Shown in pieces: positions 1-8,658 of a DNA stretch of 64,000 nt; position 1 is the first letter of the stretch, and each line of letters starts with the position of its first letter. A program made the translations under genes and the position numbers. This DNA comes from Paenibacillus terrae (GTDB taxonomy: Bacteria > Bacillota > Bacilli > Paenibacillales > Paenibacillaceae), in the NCBI RefSeq assembly GCF_005217525.1, contig NZ_PNXQ01000014.1, forward strand, positions 140,717 to 204,716, read 5' to 3'. Below the pieces are notes generated by a model. The model ran no database searches. It saw only the letters and a list, made by a program, of their open reading frames with translations, and was not told the origin of the DNA.

Positions 1-2
1 AC

Positions 3-1220
3 CGGGTCGCCTCGGCTTTTAAATTATCGGCAGATACATTGATGGCAGACAATCCGTGGGCTGCCGCGCAACCCTATCTGATTTGTGGTCAAGTGCTGTA
101 CATTCGTCCGTCAATGGATCGTAAATACGTTATTCAGGCCGCTGAGCATGCCAGACAGATTGCCAAGCAGTTTGGTATGGAGCTTGATGAGCTGTGGCAG
201 GCCAATCCCAAACTTGCGGAGCATGATTTTGTGGAAGGAAAAACCATTATTATACCTGAAAACCATCAGAATCAGATTGTACGCTTGCGTGGAGAGTATG
301 GATACGAGGACTTGAGAGAAGATCTTGCGGCCCTGGCTCAAAGGTATCCGTTTATTGAAGTGGGCAGCATCGGCACCAGTGTCATGGGAAAAGATATCCC
401 CTATGTACGCATTGGACAGGGACCGTTGAAAATTCACGCCAACGCCTCCGTACATGCCAATGAATGGCTGACGACGCCATGTTTGCTGCGTTTTGTTGAG
501 CGATATGCGCAAGGGGTCGACAGTATGAATGGAAATGAAGGGGGGGAGCATCATGATGAACGAGAGGATCCAGGCGAGGCTCCTCTATGGATATATGGAG
601 TTTCTCCACAGACTTGGCTAAACCGTACTTCCTTATGGGTAGTGCCCATGGTTAATCCAGACGGGGTGGAACTGGTTCAACAGGGTGTCCTTCCGTCTCA
701 TCCCCTGTACCATAACTTAAGAAAGTGGAATGAAGGCCGTGCTGATTATCGTGGATGGAAGGCTAACATTCGCGGTGTGGACCTTAACGATCAGTTTCCG
801 GCGTATTGGGAGGAAGAGGTACGCAGACGTGGTAAAACAAGCCCGTCCAGAAGGGATTATGCGGGTCCTGCGCCTTTGTCTGAGCCGGAGGCTAAAGCGC
901 TTGTCGATCTGACGGAGCGGGAACAGTTTGATATGGTGTTGTCCATACACAGTCAGGGACAGGAAATCTATTGGAATTACCGGGATTTGGAGCCAAAGGA
1001 GAGCAGGGACTGGGCATCACGGTTGGCGGCTGCAACAGGATACCGGGCGGTAAAGCTGGGGGGCAGCGATGCGGGATATAAGGATTGGTTTATACAGCGA
1101 TTTGGAAAACCGGGCTTTACCGTTGAAGTCGGGCTGGGTGTAAATCCGCTGCCTATGCGTGATTATGACGATATTGCGGCAGAGGTGGGCATGTTAATGG
1201 CAACGGTGCTTTCATGGTAA
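3..1220 (+). CDS. LysM-containing M14 family gamma-D-glutamyl-diamino acid peptidase (5' truncated by window edge)
   Basis: The reading frame is open to the left edge of the window, so the true start lies outside. The first visible codons, before the TTG at 39, read like the second half of a LysM repeat ending in GQVLYIRP. A second LysM repeat follows (about residues 30-75 counted from base 39). The rest is a zinc carboxypeptidase fold of family M14. The zinc motif HANE is at bases 453-464, a further His lies in LSIHSQ, and the catalytic Glu is in FTVEVG. LysM plus M14 is the layout of Bacillus endopeptidase I, which cuts gamma-D-Glu-(L)meso-diaminopimelate bonds in peptidoglycan, often during sporulation. 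An acidic, His-containing insert sits at residues 163-180. The family call is firm. The exact substrate is inferred. Confidence 0.88.
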   Translation, partial: RVASAFKLSADTLMADNPWAAAQPYLICGQVLYIRPSMDRKYVIQAAEHARQIAKQFGMELDELWQANPKLAEHDFVEGKTIIIPENHQNQIVRLRGEYGYEDLREDLAALAQRYPFIEVGSIGTSVMGKDIPYVRIGQGPLKIHANASVHANEWLTTPCLLRFVERYAQGVDSMNGNEGGEHHDEREDPGEAPLWIYGVSPQTWLNRTSLWVVPMVNPDGVELVQQGVLPSHPLYHNLRKWNEGRADYRGWKANIRGVDLNDQFPAYWEEEVRRRGKTSPSRRDYAGPAPLSEPEAKALVDLTEREQFDMVLSIHSQGQEIYWNYRDLEPKESRDWASRLAAATGYRAVKLGGSDAGYKDWFIQRFGKPGFTVEVGLGVNPLPMRDYDDIAAEVGMLMATVLSW

Positions 1221-1350
1221 AAAGTTAGCCTGAAACTCCATGGTTTATCAGCACGTATTAGGAGGAGCACGTGTTTTTACAAGTGTTCCTCTTACATGTC
1301 CCTTCATTGGGGTATATACTTAGGAGCATTGGAAATGGAGTGAACAACCT

Positions 1351-1617
1351 ATGAAGTGGAAAAGATTACTGTCTCTCCGTCAATGGTCACATGTGTTTCG
1401 TCGCATGCCCCGATTGATTACTTCGTCGAAGATTCCATTAAGTGAAAAATTGCTGTTTGCCATCCCTGTATTGCTCTATTGGGTGTTGCCAGATGTCATG
1501 CCCTTTATGCCTATTGACGACATTGGGGTGACGCTGCTGATGATGAACTGGTTTGTGACCCGCGCTGAACGTAAATATCCCGACGTGCTTGAGAAGCAGC
1601 ACGTACGTGTCCGGTAG
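1351..1617 (+). CDS. DUF1232-like small membrane protein
   Basis: This is an 88-residue protein with a basic N-terminal third. A hydrophobic segment of about residues 33-65 contains YWVLPDVMPFMPIDDIG, which matches the PDxxPxxxxDD signature of DUF1232 (YkvA-type) proteins. One or two membrane-associated helices are likely. DUF1232 has no settled biochemical role. The gene stands alone between the M14 peptidase and the HesB-like gene. I see no strong ribosome binding site, only GGAAATGGAG about 15 bases before the ATG. Confidence 0.7.
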   Translation: MKWKRLLSLRQWSHVFRRMPRLITSSKIPLSEKLLFAIPVLLYWVLPDVMPFMPIDDIGVTLLMMNWFVTRAERKYPDVLEKQHVRVR

Positions 1618-1642
1618 GAATAAAAGCTTATGAATTTCGTGA

Positions 1643-1671
1643 TTGCGATTTTTCGCAGTTTTCTTTACAAT
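1643..1671 (+). promoter_or_regulatory. Sigma-A-like promoter for the HesB-like gene
   Basis: The -35 box TTGCGA (1643-1648) and -10 box TACAAT (1666-1671) are separated by 17 bases. They lie about 140 bases upstream of the HesB-like start. The leader contains a hairpin with a GTGTGGT/ACCACAC stem (1742-1748 with 1771-1777). Confidence 0.5.
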
Positions 1672-1810
1672 AGGAATATTGCCTTTCTAATATATAGAGG
1701 CTATTTTGTAGTTTATAGTTGTTGAATTTACCTGTTAATTGGTGTGGTACGGATATTCATACTCCAATGGACCACACTTCATTTGATTAATATGAAGGAG
1801 ATGATAGTTG

Positions 1811-2113
1811 ATGAATTGCAAAATTACTCGCAACGCAGCTAAAGTATTGAAGCTTGAATTGGATAAAGAAGAAAACCAAGGGAAGAGCCTGCGCGTTGTC
1901 ATTACTCATTCCCATGGGGACCATGCTCATTACGGGCTGGATTTGGACACGCCTAAAGAAACGGATACCGTCGTATCAACGGATAAAGGCATTGATGTTA
2001 TTTTAGAAAACGGCCAGCCGTTGCTGGATGGTGTAAAAATTGATTACTTGTACTTCCCCGAAGAAGGCTTTGTCATTACTAACCCTTCCCAAGGTAATCA
2101 CGGCGATCACTAA
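1811..2113 (+). CDS. HesB/IscA-fold protein lacking the usual cysteines
   Basis: This is a 100-residue protein with the HesB-like (IscA/ErpA) beta fold: ITRNAAKVLKLELD at the N-terminus, then a VVITHSHGDHAHYGLDLD strand region and a C-terminal YFPEEGFVITNP. A-type Fe-S carriers use one Cys in the first half and a C-x-C near the end. None of those is present here. The only Cys is residue 3, and His residues are abundant. A role as an ordinary Fe-S carrier is therefore doubtful, and a structural or metal-binding role is possible. The start is ATG 1811, with AAGGAG at about 1795-1800. A TTG at 1808 is an alternative with similar spacing. The DUF1450 gene follows 23 bases after the stop, so the two are probably cotranscribed. 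Confidence 0.75.
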   Translation: MNCKITRNAAKVLKLELDKEENQGKSLRVVITHSHGDHAHYGLDLDTPKETDTVVSTDKGIDVILENGQPLLDGVKIDYLYFPEEGFVITNPSQGNHGDH

Positions 2114-2136
2114 GCCGGAGCACGGAGGGATGACAG

Positions 2137-2358
2137 ATGGCCAATGATATTCGCGTATGTGATGAATGCAATCATATTCGCTTGAAAACGATCTTGCCCA
2201 AGCTGCAAAAGATGGCACCGGATGCGGAGATCAAAATCGGTTGCAAATCGTATTGCGGTCCTTGTGGAAAGCGGGCGTTTGTATATGTGAACGGACGTTA
2301 TATAAGTGCAGCTACAGAGGATGAAGTATTGGAGAAGGCTGCGCGTTTTATAAAATAA
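2137..2358 (+). CDS. DUF1450 family protein (YuzB-like)
   Basis: This 73-residue protein has the DUF1450 layout: VCDECNHIR near the N-terminus, then IGCKSYCGPCGKRAFVYVNG and a short C-terminal helix. The CxxC pair plus the C-x3-C-x2-C cluster suggests a small metal- or Fe-S-binding protein with a thioredoxin-like fold, but the biochemical role of the family is unknown to me. GGAGGGATGACAG before the ATG is a good ribosome binding site. It lies just downstream of the HesB-like gene, which may hint at shared metal or Fe-S metabolism. That link is inference. Confidence 0.8.
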   Translation: MANDIRVCDECNHIRLKTILPKLQKMAPDAEIKIGCKSYCGPCGKRAFVYVNGRYISAATEDEVLEKAARFIK

Positions 2359-2451
2359 TTCCAGTGCGCAGCATTCACAGCTTTGTATAGTTCCCCTTCT
2401 TCTGATCCATGCTAATGGATGCAGACCACTGCCCAGAAGGAGGAGTGACTC

Positions 2452-2721
2452 ATGGCTCAATATGATTCCAATCTCGACAATCACAGTGTCGAGGCCCAAA
2501 CGCAAAACTCGGTGGACAAGCTTCACCATGCCGTATCACAGGCATTGTCACATCCGGCTGAGCAACTGATTGAGCAGGCGGAGCAGTCCCGTACTCATGC
2601 GGAGCATGCCTTAGAGCAGGCGAAGGACAGCCTTGGCGACGATGCGGTAGAGGTTGCCGAGGAAATGCTTGGTGAAGAGACACAACGGCTGGAGCAAGCC
2701 AAAAAAGCGTTGCGCCCATAA
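2452..2721 (+). CDS. Small Gln/Glu-rich helical protein, uncharacterised
   Basis: This is an 89-residue hydrophilic protein, almost certainly all-helical. Residues 37-86 are rich in Ala, Glu and Gln (QLIEQAEQSRTHAEHAL and similar) and look able to form an antiparallel hairpin or coiled coil. There are no Cys residues and no membrane segment. GAAGGAGGAGTGACTC precedes the ATG, a very strong ribosome binding site, which makes the gene credible despite no recognised family. It is followed by a strong terminator shared with the convergent LTA synthase gene. Confidence 0.65.
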   Translation: MAQYDSNLDNHSVEAQTQNSVDKLHHAVSQALSHPAEQLIEQAEQSRTHAEHALEQAKDSLGDDAVEVAEEMLGEETQRLEQAKKALRP

Positions 2722-2766
2722 GCATTCGTAAATGTAAATGAGCGCCGTTTACTAGCTCAAGAATAC

Positions 2767-2809
2767 AAAAAGCCCGATCATCAGCATATTGCTGCTTGAT
2801 CGGGCTTTT
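2767..2809. terminator. Bidirectional intrinsic terminator
   Basis: A 13-14 bp stem AAAAGCCCGATCA / TGATCGGGCTTTT has runs of A and T on the outer sides. It serves the convergent genes ending at 2721 (+) and 2875 (-). Confidence 0.9.
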
Positions 2810-2874
2810 CTTGTTGGTATTAACTTTCCGGGAATCTGGGAAGAGTGCTGTGTAAGCAACTTTCCTCAGAAAAT

Positions 2875-4884
2875 TTAGTTGGATGTCGAAGGAGTCGCAG
2901 TGACTTCTTTGATTTCCGGTTCCCATTGGCGAATGAGATCATACGTGATCACCTGATCGGAAATGTTCAACCGATTGAGAGCTTCAGTATACCCCGGTCC
3001 GCAGGCGTTCACATCCGTAGGCTGGCCTGTGGTGAGGTTGTAACAGGTTCCTTTGGAGAATGTACCGTCCTCGGATGGAATATAGTATAAACGACCATCA
3101 GTGAAAGCACCACTGCGCAGCACGACCATACGAGGCTTCCCGCTGAACAGATCATTTCCCATAAAGTGATACGGCTTCGTTGAAATGCCAAGCAGATGCA
3201 TCACTGACGGTGTCAGATCAAGCTGTCCTGCCGGTTCGGTGTAAGTTCCCGCGTGGCTTCCATCGGGAAGATGCACAAGCAGCGGCACCTGGTTCATGAT
3301 TTTCTGCATATCAAGATCTGTGAGTGGTTTACCCAAAAATTTCTCATACAGTGCCTTATCTTTAATAGAATTGTCATGATCCCCGTAGAACATGAGGATT
3401 GTATTATCCCACAATCCGTCTTTCTTCATTTGATCGACCAGCTCGCCCAGTGCTTCGTCCACATAATGGACGGATTTCAGATAGTCTCCGAACATGGTCC
3501 CTTCAAACTCACCAACGTCCAAATCCACGGCGTCTGGTGGCAGATTGTACGGGTGGTGGCTCGAAATTCCGACCATATAGGCGTAGAACGGCTGTTTGAC
3601 CTCAGTGGTGAGATCATTGAGCGTTTGACGAAAGAAGGATTTGTCTCCCAGTGACCAGCCCAATGGCTCATCTATTTCAAAATCCTTTTTACTGTAGAAC
3701 TTGTCATAGTTCATTGCCTTATACATTGTATAGCGATTCCAGAAGCTGCTGTCGTATACGTGAAATGCATTAGGGCTGTAGCCAGTATCTTTTAGAATAG
3801 AAGGCAACGTATCGAATTTATGGTCCGCATAACGGATGAATACCGAGCCTGTAGGGAGCGGATGCAGAGAAGCATGTGTAGAGAAATCCGCATCCGAGGT
3901 ACGACCCTGTGCAGTCTGGTGATAATAATTGTTAAAATACATGCTTTCCTTCGTCAGCTTGTCAAAGTTAGGCGTAATAGCCTGACCGTTGATTTTTTTG
4001 CCGATGAAAAAGTTCATATACGCTTCAGCTTGAATGACCATCACATTTTTGCCTTTATACTTGCCGGATAGGTCATTTTTCACCTGAAGCAGCTTTTGAT
4101 GCTGATTAAACCATTCCTTATCCTTATCGGACTCTGCCTGAGCCAGCGTAGGCTGGGATCCCAGATGGTCCTGACTATAGCGGTAAATGTCGTACCCGTG
4201 AAATCCGATCAGCCCGGTTACATTGTACAGGGCCATCGACCACCAGTTACCGACGAAAATGCCGGTTGCCCACGTGGACGTATAATATTTAATCGGTCCA
4301 AAGGTAAAAATGTAGCCGATCAGGAAGGCCAGCGCGCCTTTGGAGAAGCGAAGCAGAAAGCTTTTAGTGAATGAGCGGTGGGACGTTTTAGAGTAAGGAT
4401 CACTCGTTACATACCGACGCCGTAAGGAAGCTACGAACAGCACATACGGAATGAACAGAATCCAGTCTGCAAAAAAGAAAAGATCCCACCAGTACATCAG
4501 AGATACGATACTTCCACCCAAGGAATCAACTTGTCCAGCTTGAAGCAAGACGGGGATCGTAATGAAATCCTGAAAGTACCGATAATAAACCATGTCAGAA
4601 TAAATGAGAGCGGTAAGCAAAATATCGAGCACTACAAGAGCGACCAAGCGTCCGCGCCTTGACAGCCATAAGGTCCAAAAACTCACAAGCAAGAGCGAAC
4701 CGATAGCGATGACATAATCCAGTATATTCATGTCAATATTTTGGGCATGCAGGTTATGGTGGATCAGAACGAGCTTGCCAATCATAAGTACAAAAAACAG
4801 ACCAAACCCAAAATATCGGGACAGCAGCATTCTGCTGAACATGTTTCCAGTGCGATTTGCACCGGCCGTGCGAATAACCAACAC
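2875..4884 (-). CDS. ltaS: Lipoteichoic acid synthase family protein (LtaS-type)
   Basis: This is a 669-residue membrane enzyme that would transfer glycerol phosphate from phosphatidylglycerol to build lipoteichoic acid outside the cell. About five membrane segments lie within residues 24-215, followed by an extracellular alkaline-phosphatase/sulfatase domain (about 275-600). Visible metal and catalytic elements are VMVIQAEAY (E287), the HQTAQGRTSDAD segment (322-333) carrying the nucleophilic Thr, and FYGDHDN (D502, H503). The length fits the family (about 620-690). The start is GTG 4884, with AAGGGGG four bases away. A TTG codon follows directly and may be used instead. It is monocistronic and convergent with the 2452-2721 gene. 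Genomes often carry several paralogues (LtaS, YfnI, YqgS, YvgJ), so the exact paralogue is not settled. Confidence 0.9.
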   Translation of the reverse strand: MLVIRTAGANRTGNMFSRMLLSRYFGFGLFFVLMIGKLVLIHHNLHAQNIDMNILDYVIAIGSLLLVSFWTLWLSRRGRLVALVVLDILLTALIYSDMVYYRYFQDFITIPVLLQAGQVDSLGGSIVSLMYWWDLFFFADWILFIPYVLFVASLRRRYVTSDPYSKTSHRSFTKSFLLRFSKGALAFLIGYIFTFGPIKYYTSTWATGIFVGNWWSMALYNVTGLIGFHGYDIYRYSQDHLGSQPTLAQAESDKDKEWFNQHQKLLQVKNDLSGKYKGKNVMVIQAEAYMNFFIGKKINGQAITPNFDKLTKESMYFNNYYHQTAQGRTSDADFSTHASLHPLPTGSVFIRYADHKFDTLPSILKDTGYSPNAFHVYDSSFWNRYTMYKAMNYDKFYSKKDFEIDEPLGWSLGDKSFFRQTLNDLTTEVKQPFYAYMVGISSHHPYNLPPDAVDLDVGEFEGTMFGDYLKSVHYVDEALGELVDQMKKDGLWDNTILMFYGDHDNSIKDKALYEKFLGKPLTDLDMQKIMNQVPLLVHLPDGSHAGTYTEPAGQLDLTPSVMHLLGISTKPYHFMGNDLFSGKPRMVVLRSGAFTDGRLYYIPSEDGTFSKGTCYNLTTGQPTDVNACGPGYTEALNRLNISDQVITYDLIRQWEPEIKEVTATPSTSN

Positions 4885-5070
4885 TTTACCCCCTTCGGCA
4901 TAAATATTCGGCTAGTATAAACTACATATTAACGTAATGTTAAAACCGAAATCGCCTTTAATTATTATAGCGCTCATCCCGCGCATTTCAATGATTAAGT
5001 AAAGAAAATACAGCATTTTCCTTCCTGCACAATAGGGAAGGAGCCTATTTTATCAGGTGCGAAGCACAAA

Positions 5071-5111
5071 TCAGGCCAGAAAGCGAACAGCTGGTTCGCT
5101 TCCTGGCCTGA
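5071..5111 (-). terminator. Intrinsic terminator after the THUMP methyltransferase gene
   Basis: The inverted repeat TCAGGCCAG-AAGCGAAC / GTTCGCTT-CTGGCCTGA lies just downstream of the minus-strand stop at 5123. It is followed on that strand by TTTGTG. The stem is long, but the T-tract is short. Confidence 0.65.
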
Positions 5112-5122
5112 GCGTGATCTGT

Positions 5123-6283
5123 TTAAGACTGTGACGGCGAAGTGTCTTTGTGGCGCGGAGGCAGAGGGCCCAGATACTGATAGTATTGGCACTCGATCCG
5201 TCCGTTAAACAGCTTGCGTCTCTTATCGGCTTTGCGTCCCCAATAGTGCTCGAATTGCTTGGTGGAGCTGATCGCAAAGAAGGACCATGTCTTCATTTCC
5301 GCTGCCGTGCGTGCGATTGACCGGATCAACTTCTCCACCTCGGCTTGCTCACTCAATCTTTCACCATAAGGTGGATTGGTAATCATCACACCATATTGGC
5401 CTTCAAGTCTGACTTTCGTTACAGGCATCACCTTTAATGAGATATCTTTAGCGAAGCCAGCTGCCTTTACAGCAGCCTCTGCGACTTCGATGGCACCCGG
5501 GTCAATATCGCTGCCTGCAATCTCGAAAGGAATGTCATCGCGGGTCAAATCCATCGCTTCGTCGCGAGCTTGATCCCATAGCTCGCGACCAATGACAGGC
5601 CAGTCTTCCGAGTTAAAGGTACGTCTCAATCCCGGGGCAATATTCCATGCCTGCATTGCTGCTTCTACCAGTAGAGTACCGGAACCGGCGCACGGGTCAT
5701 AGAATGGTCGATCCGGGGTCCAGCGGCTAAGCTGAATAAGAGCCGAAGCCATAGTCTCTTTGAGAGGGGCCTCTGTCACGAGCTTGCGGTAGCCGCGCTT
5801 GTGCAGCCCCGGACCTGTCGTATCGAGCGTTAGCAATGCACGATCGTTTAAGAGAATGACCTCTATTACGTAACGAGGGCCATCCTCCTCAAACCAATCC
5901 GTGTGGTAAGTTTCCTTGAGCTTTTCTACAATTGCCTTCTTGACGATTCCCTGACTGGCTGGTACGCTACTAAGCTGTGATTTGTGCGAGCGTCCCTCTA
6001 CAGGAAATTCACCATCCACAGGAATCCAATCCTGCCAAGGCAATGCTTTGGTGCCCTCGAACAGCTCGTCGAAGGTTGTGGCTGCAAATTCACCCATTTT
6101 AATAAGAACGCGGTCTGATGTGCGCAGCCACAGGTTACACCGGCATATATCCATATAATCTCCTGTAAAAACGACGCGGCCATTCTCGACGGTCAGGTCC
6201 TCGTATCCGAGTTCTCTAAGCTCCCGAGCCACGACGGCTTCAAGTCCCATCGGCGCAGTTGCAATTAGTTGCAGTTGAGTCAT
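5123..6283 (-). CDS. THUMP-domain class I SAM-dependent RNA methyltransferase (YpsC/RlmL-like)
   Basis: This 386-residue protein is the length of B. subtilis YpsC (about 385), a putative 23S rRNA guanine-N2 methyltransferase related to the N-terminal half of RlmL. The N-terminal 155 residues form the THUMP region (TAPMGLEAVVARELRELGY start). The C-terminal Rossmann domain has DPCAGSGTLLVEAAM (SAM motif I) and the N2-methyltransferase signature ITNPPYGERL. The ATG at 6283 is preceded by GGAGTGA. It is a single gene ended by a hairpin at 5071-5111 and divergent from the O-methyltransferase gene. The RNA-methylating role is well supported. The precise target base is inferred from the family. Confidence 0.9.
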   Translation of the reverse strand: MTQLQLIATAPMGLEAVVARELRELGYEDLTVENGRVVFTGDYMDICRCNLWLRTSDRVLIKMGEFAATTFDELFEGTKALPWQDWIPVDGEFPVEGRSHKSQLSSVPASQGIVKKAIVEKLKETYHTDWFEEDGPRYVIEVILLNDRALLTLDTTGPGLHKRGYRKLVTEAPLKETMASALIQLSRWTPDRPFYDPCAGSGTLLVEAAMQAWNIAPGLRRTFNSEDWPVIGRELWDQARDEAMDLTRDDIPFEIAGSDIDPGAIEVAEAAVKAAGFAKDISLKVMPVTKVRLEGQYGVMITNPPYGERLSEQAEVEKLIRSIARTAAEMKTWSFFAISSTKQFEHYWGRKADKRRKLFNGRIECQYYQYLGPLPPRHKDTSPSQS

Positions 6284-6440
6284 TAAACGTATTCACTCCG
6301 TCCCCATAATCATATAAGCTTGGTTCAATCCCTATAGTATAGGTCATTGTACACCAAGAGACAAATCATTAAGCCAAATAATTTACGAAGGACACCGCGT
6401 CCAACCTGCGTTATGATAAAGCGAGAAGGAGAGATGAAAC

Positions 6441-7085
6441 GTGGAAATTACACCCAATATGACACCTGAACAATATGTAGACCAACTGGTACAGGAAGAT
6501 GAAGCGCTACGCGGCATCAGGGAGGCCATAGTTGCAGAGGGAATGCCTGAGGTATCGGTGGCTCATCCTTACGGGAAGCTGCTGACCTTTCTGATTGAGG
6601 TATCCGGCGCGCAGCAGGTACTGGAGATTGGCGTATTAGGCGGATACAGTGGATTATGTCTGGCCCGTGGGCTGGGAGAAAAGGGGCGCATTGTGTCACT
6701 GGAGCTGAAAGAAGCGTATGCGGCGCTGGCACATCGACATATGGAGGAAAACGGCTACGGTGACCGTGTCGAATATCGTATCGGACCCGCAGCGGACAGC
6801 CTGAAGAAGCTTCAGGAAGAGGGGAGAACATTCGATTTTTTCTTCATCGATGCGGATAAGGAAAATTACCCGGTGTATCTGGAATATGCGATTGCTCTGG
6901 CAAATCCAGGTGCCATTATTGCGGGAGATAACTGTTTCCTTCGTGGACGGACGCTGAATACGAACAAGAACGGTCCCGCCGTACAGGCCGTGAGACGCTT
7001 TAACGAAACGATAGCTACGGATCCACGGCTGGTCAGTACGCTTTTGCCAGCCTATGACGGATTGGCGTTGGCCCGAGTAAAATAG
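6441..7085 (+). CDS. SAM-dependent O-methyltransferase (family 3, CCoAMT-like)
   Basis: This 214-residue protein belongs to the O-methyltransferase family 3 (caffeoyl-CoA OMT/COMT-like) enzymes. The SAM motif I is VLEIGVLGGYSGLCLARGL (about residues 54-72). Acidic metal- and SAM-binding residues sit in VSLELKE and DFFFIDADKENY, and GDNCFLRGR carries the conserved D-N pair. Members methylate catechol-like or tRNA hydroxyuridine substrates (TrmR in B. subtilis is a relative), so a tRNA target is possible but not shown. The start is GTG 6441, supported by AGAAGGAGAG eight bases upstream. It ends upstream of the strong hairpin at 7131-7171. Confidence 0.85.
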   Translation: MEITPNMTPEQYVDQLVQEDEALRGIREAIVAEGMPEVSVAHPYGKLLTFLIEVSGAQQVLEIGVLGGYSGLCLARGLGEKGRIVSLELKEAYAALAHRHMEENGYGDRVEYRIGPAADSLKKLQEEGRTFDFFFIDADKENYPVYLEYAIALANPGAIIAGDNCFLRGRTLNTNKNGPAVQAVRRFNETIATDPRLVSTLLPAYDGLALARVK

Positions 7086-7130
7086 GCTGTAATGCCACTG
7101 ATATAGATTAAAAAAAGTAGCGATACCAAA

Positions 7131-7171
7131 AAGAACCTCCTTGTCCACAAAATTGTGGATCGGAGGTTCTT
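7131..7171. terminator. Strong intrinsic terminator between convergent genes
   Basis: A two-part stem, AAGAACCTCC and TCCACAA pairing with TTGTGGA and GGAGGTTCTT, is followed on the minus strand by TTTTTGG. It best serves the minus-strand MFS gene and may also stop the O-methyltransferase transcript. Confidence 0.85.
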
Positions 7172-7208
7172 GTCTGATCTGGAAGGCTGACCTTACCAGA
7201 GGACTAGC

Positions 7209-8429
7209 TTACCTGAAATCAGGCGCAGGCTTACGATCGTAGAGCTTCATACGTACCCAGAATATGTTGACGATCAGCAGGACACCTGACATAATGAATA
7301 GTCCTTCGATGCCGATAAATCCGGACAGCACCCCGCCAATGACAGCGCCCAGCATATTCCCCAGTGCCAGCGAGCTGGTATTGAAGCCGAACGAACGGCT
7401 TTCCATGCCTTCCGGTGTATACGTGCGAATCAGCGCATTAACGCTCGGCAGCAGACCGCCCATAAACACGCCCATGAAAAAACGAATCGTGGCGAGTTGC
7501 CACACCTGATTGACAAAAGCTTGCGGAATGAGCATAAGTGCTGTTCCAAGCAGAGCGAGGGTCAAAATGCGGTGTGCCCCGATCTTGTCACTCAATCTTC
7601 CAAGCAGCGGCGCGGCGACCATATTGGATACGCCGGTAATAGCTGTAACAAAGCCAGCAATGAGCGCAATTCCTTCTGCAGACCCATACAGCTTTTGCAC
7701 ATATAACGGCAACAAAGATACCGTACTGATCATGGCAAACTGGAGCAGGAACGTTACGGTAAACAGAGCCGGAAGCTGGGGCGTATGGCTTAGCTCCTTT
7801 AATCCGGCAAGAACCGAAATTTGAGGTATTCGTGCAGCTTCGGCTTTGCTGAAATCTTCCTTAACCAGAAGCATTGCGATGAGAGAGGCTACAAGAATAA
7901 GAGCGCCTGTAATGTAGAAGATCGGTCTGAATCCAACCCAGTCAGCCAAAAAACCGCCCATTAGAGGGCCGAGAATCGTACCCGCCATCTGACCGGATTG
8001 CATAATCCCCATAGCGAAACCAGTCCGTTCTTTGGGTGTGGTACCCGACACCAGAGAAATCGAAGCTGGATTGAAGCCCGAAATCGTACCATTCAGCAGA
8101 CGAAGCGCCAACAATTGCCACGGATGGGTGACCAAACCCATGCAGCCGATCACCAGAGCCATACCGAAACCCGAGCGGAGCAGCATTGCTTTGCGCCCAT
8201 ATCGGTCAGCCAGCTTGCCCCATAGAGGCTGGAACATAAATGAAGTCAAAAAGTTTGCGGCAAAAATAACTCCGGCCCACAGCCCGATATCATGTTCTCC
8301 CTTCACATGAAGGTCTTGAGCCAGATAGAGGGCGAGGAATGGAGTAATCATCGTAATACCCGCATTGACCAGAAACTGACCGAACCAAAGCACAATGAGA
8401 TTGACTTTCCACGTCTCCCACGTTTTCAA
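7209..8429 (-). CDS. MFS transporter, DHA1-type drug exporter
   Basis: This 406-residue protein has about 12 membrane segments. The cytoplasmic loop 2-3 motif GKLADRYGRKAMLL matches MFS motif A, and a second copy in the C-half is GRLSDKIGAHRIL. Motif C (GPLMGGFLAD) in helix 5 is typical of proton-driven antiporters of the DHA1 drug-efflux family (Bmr/YitG/TetA-like). The substrate is unknown. The gene is alone and divergent from hemE by 230 bases. On the minus strand an extended -10-like TGTGCTATACT sits about 90 bases before the start. No dedicated regulator gene is adjacent. Confidence 0.88.
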   Translation of the reverse strand: MKTWETWKVNLIVLWFGQFLVNAGITMITPFLALYLAQDLHVKGEHDIGLWAGVIFAANFLTSFMFQPLWGKLADRYGRKAMLLRSGFGMALVIGCMGLVTHPWQLLALRLLNGTISGFNPASISLVSGTTPKERTGFAMGIMQSGQMAGTILGPLMGGFLADWVGFRPIFYITGALILVASLIAMLLVKEDFSKAEAARIPQISVLAGLKELSHTPQLPALFTVTFLLQFAMISTVSLLPLYVQKLYGSAEGIALIAGFVTAITGVSNMVAAPLLGRLSDKIGAHRILTLALLGTALMLIPQAFVNQVWQLATIRFFMGVFMGGLLPSVNALIRTYTPEGMESRSFGFNTSSLALGNMLGAVIGGVLSGFIGIEGLFIMSGVLLIVNIFWVRMKLYDRKPAPDFR

Positions 8430-8590
8430 TGTGCTTTCACTTCCTTTCTGTCATTTCTTGCTGATGCAAAACTACTTATTCATGTAGAACTTCCCGGAGC
8501 TTTAAAAAAGCCATTTCTCTAGTATAGCACACTTCATTGAAACTTTATCCAAATGTCATGGGTTTGTCATGGATTGTCCGCCAGCGGCGG

Positions 8591-8619
8591 TTGTTACGAC
8601 TCCTGAAAAAGGGCATAAT
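8591..8619 (+). promoter_or_regulatory. Promoter of the hemEHY operon
   Basis: TTGTTA (8591-8596), a 17-base spacer and CATAAT (8614-8619) lie 40 bases upstream of the hemE start. The -10 box differs from consensus at one position. Confidence 0.5.
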
Positions 8620-8658
8620 AAAAAATAGTAGTTACGATTCGAACTGGAGGCTGAAGTC

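Noticed and set aside
2110..2529. 139-codon minus-strand frame across the DUF1450 gene and the next gene
   Set aside because: It overlaps two genes with good ribosome binding sites and encodes no recognisable domain.
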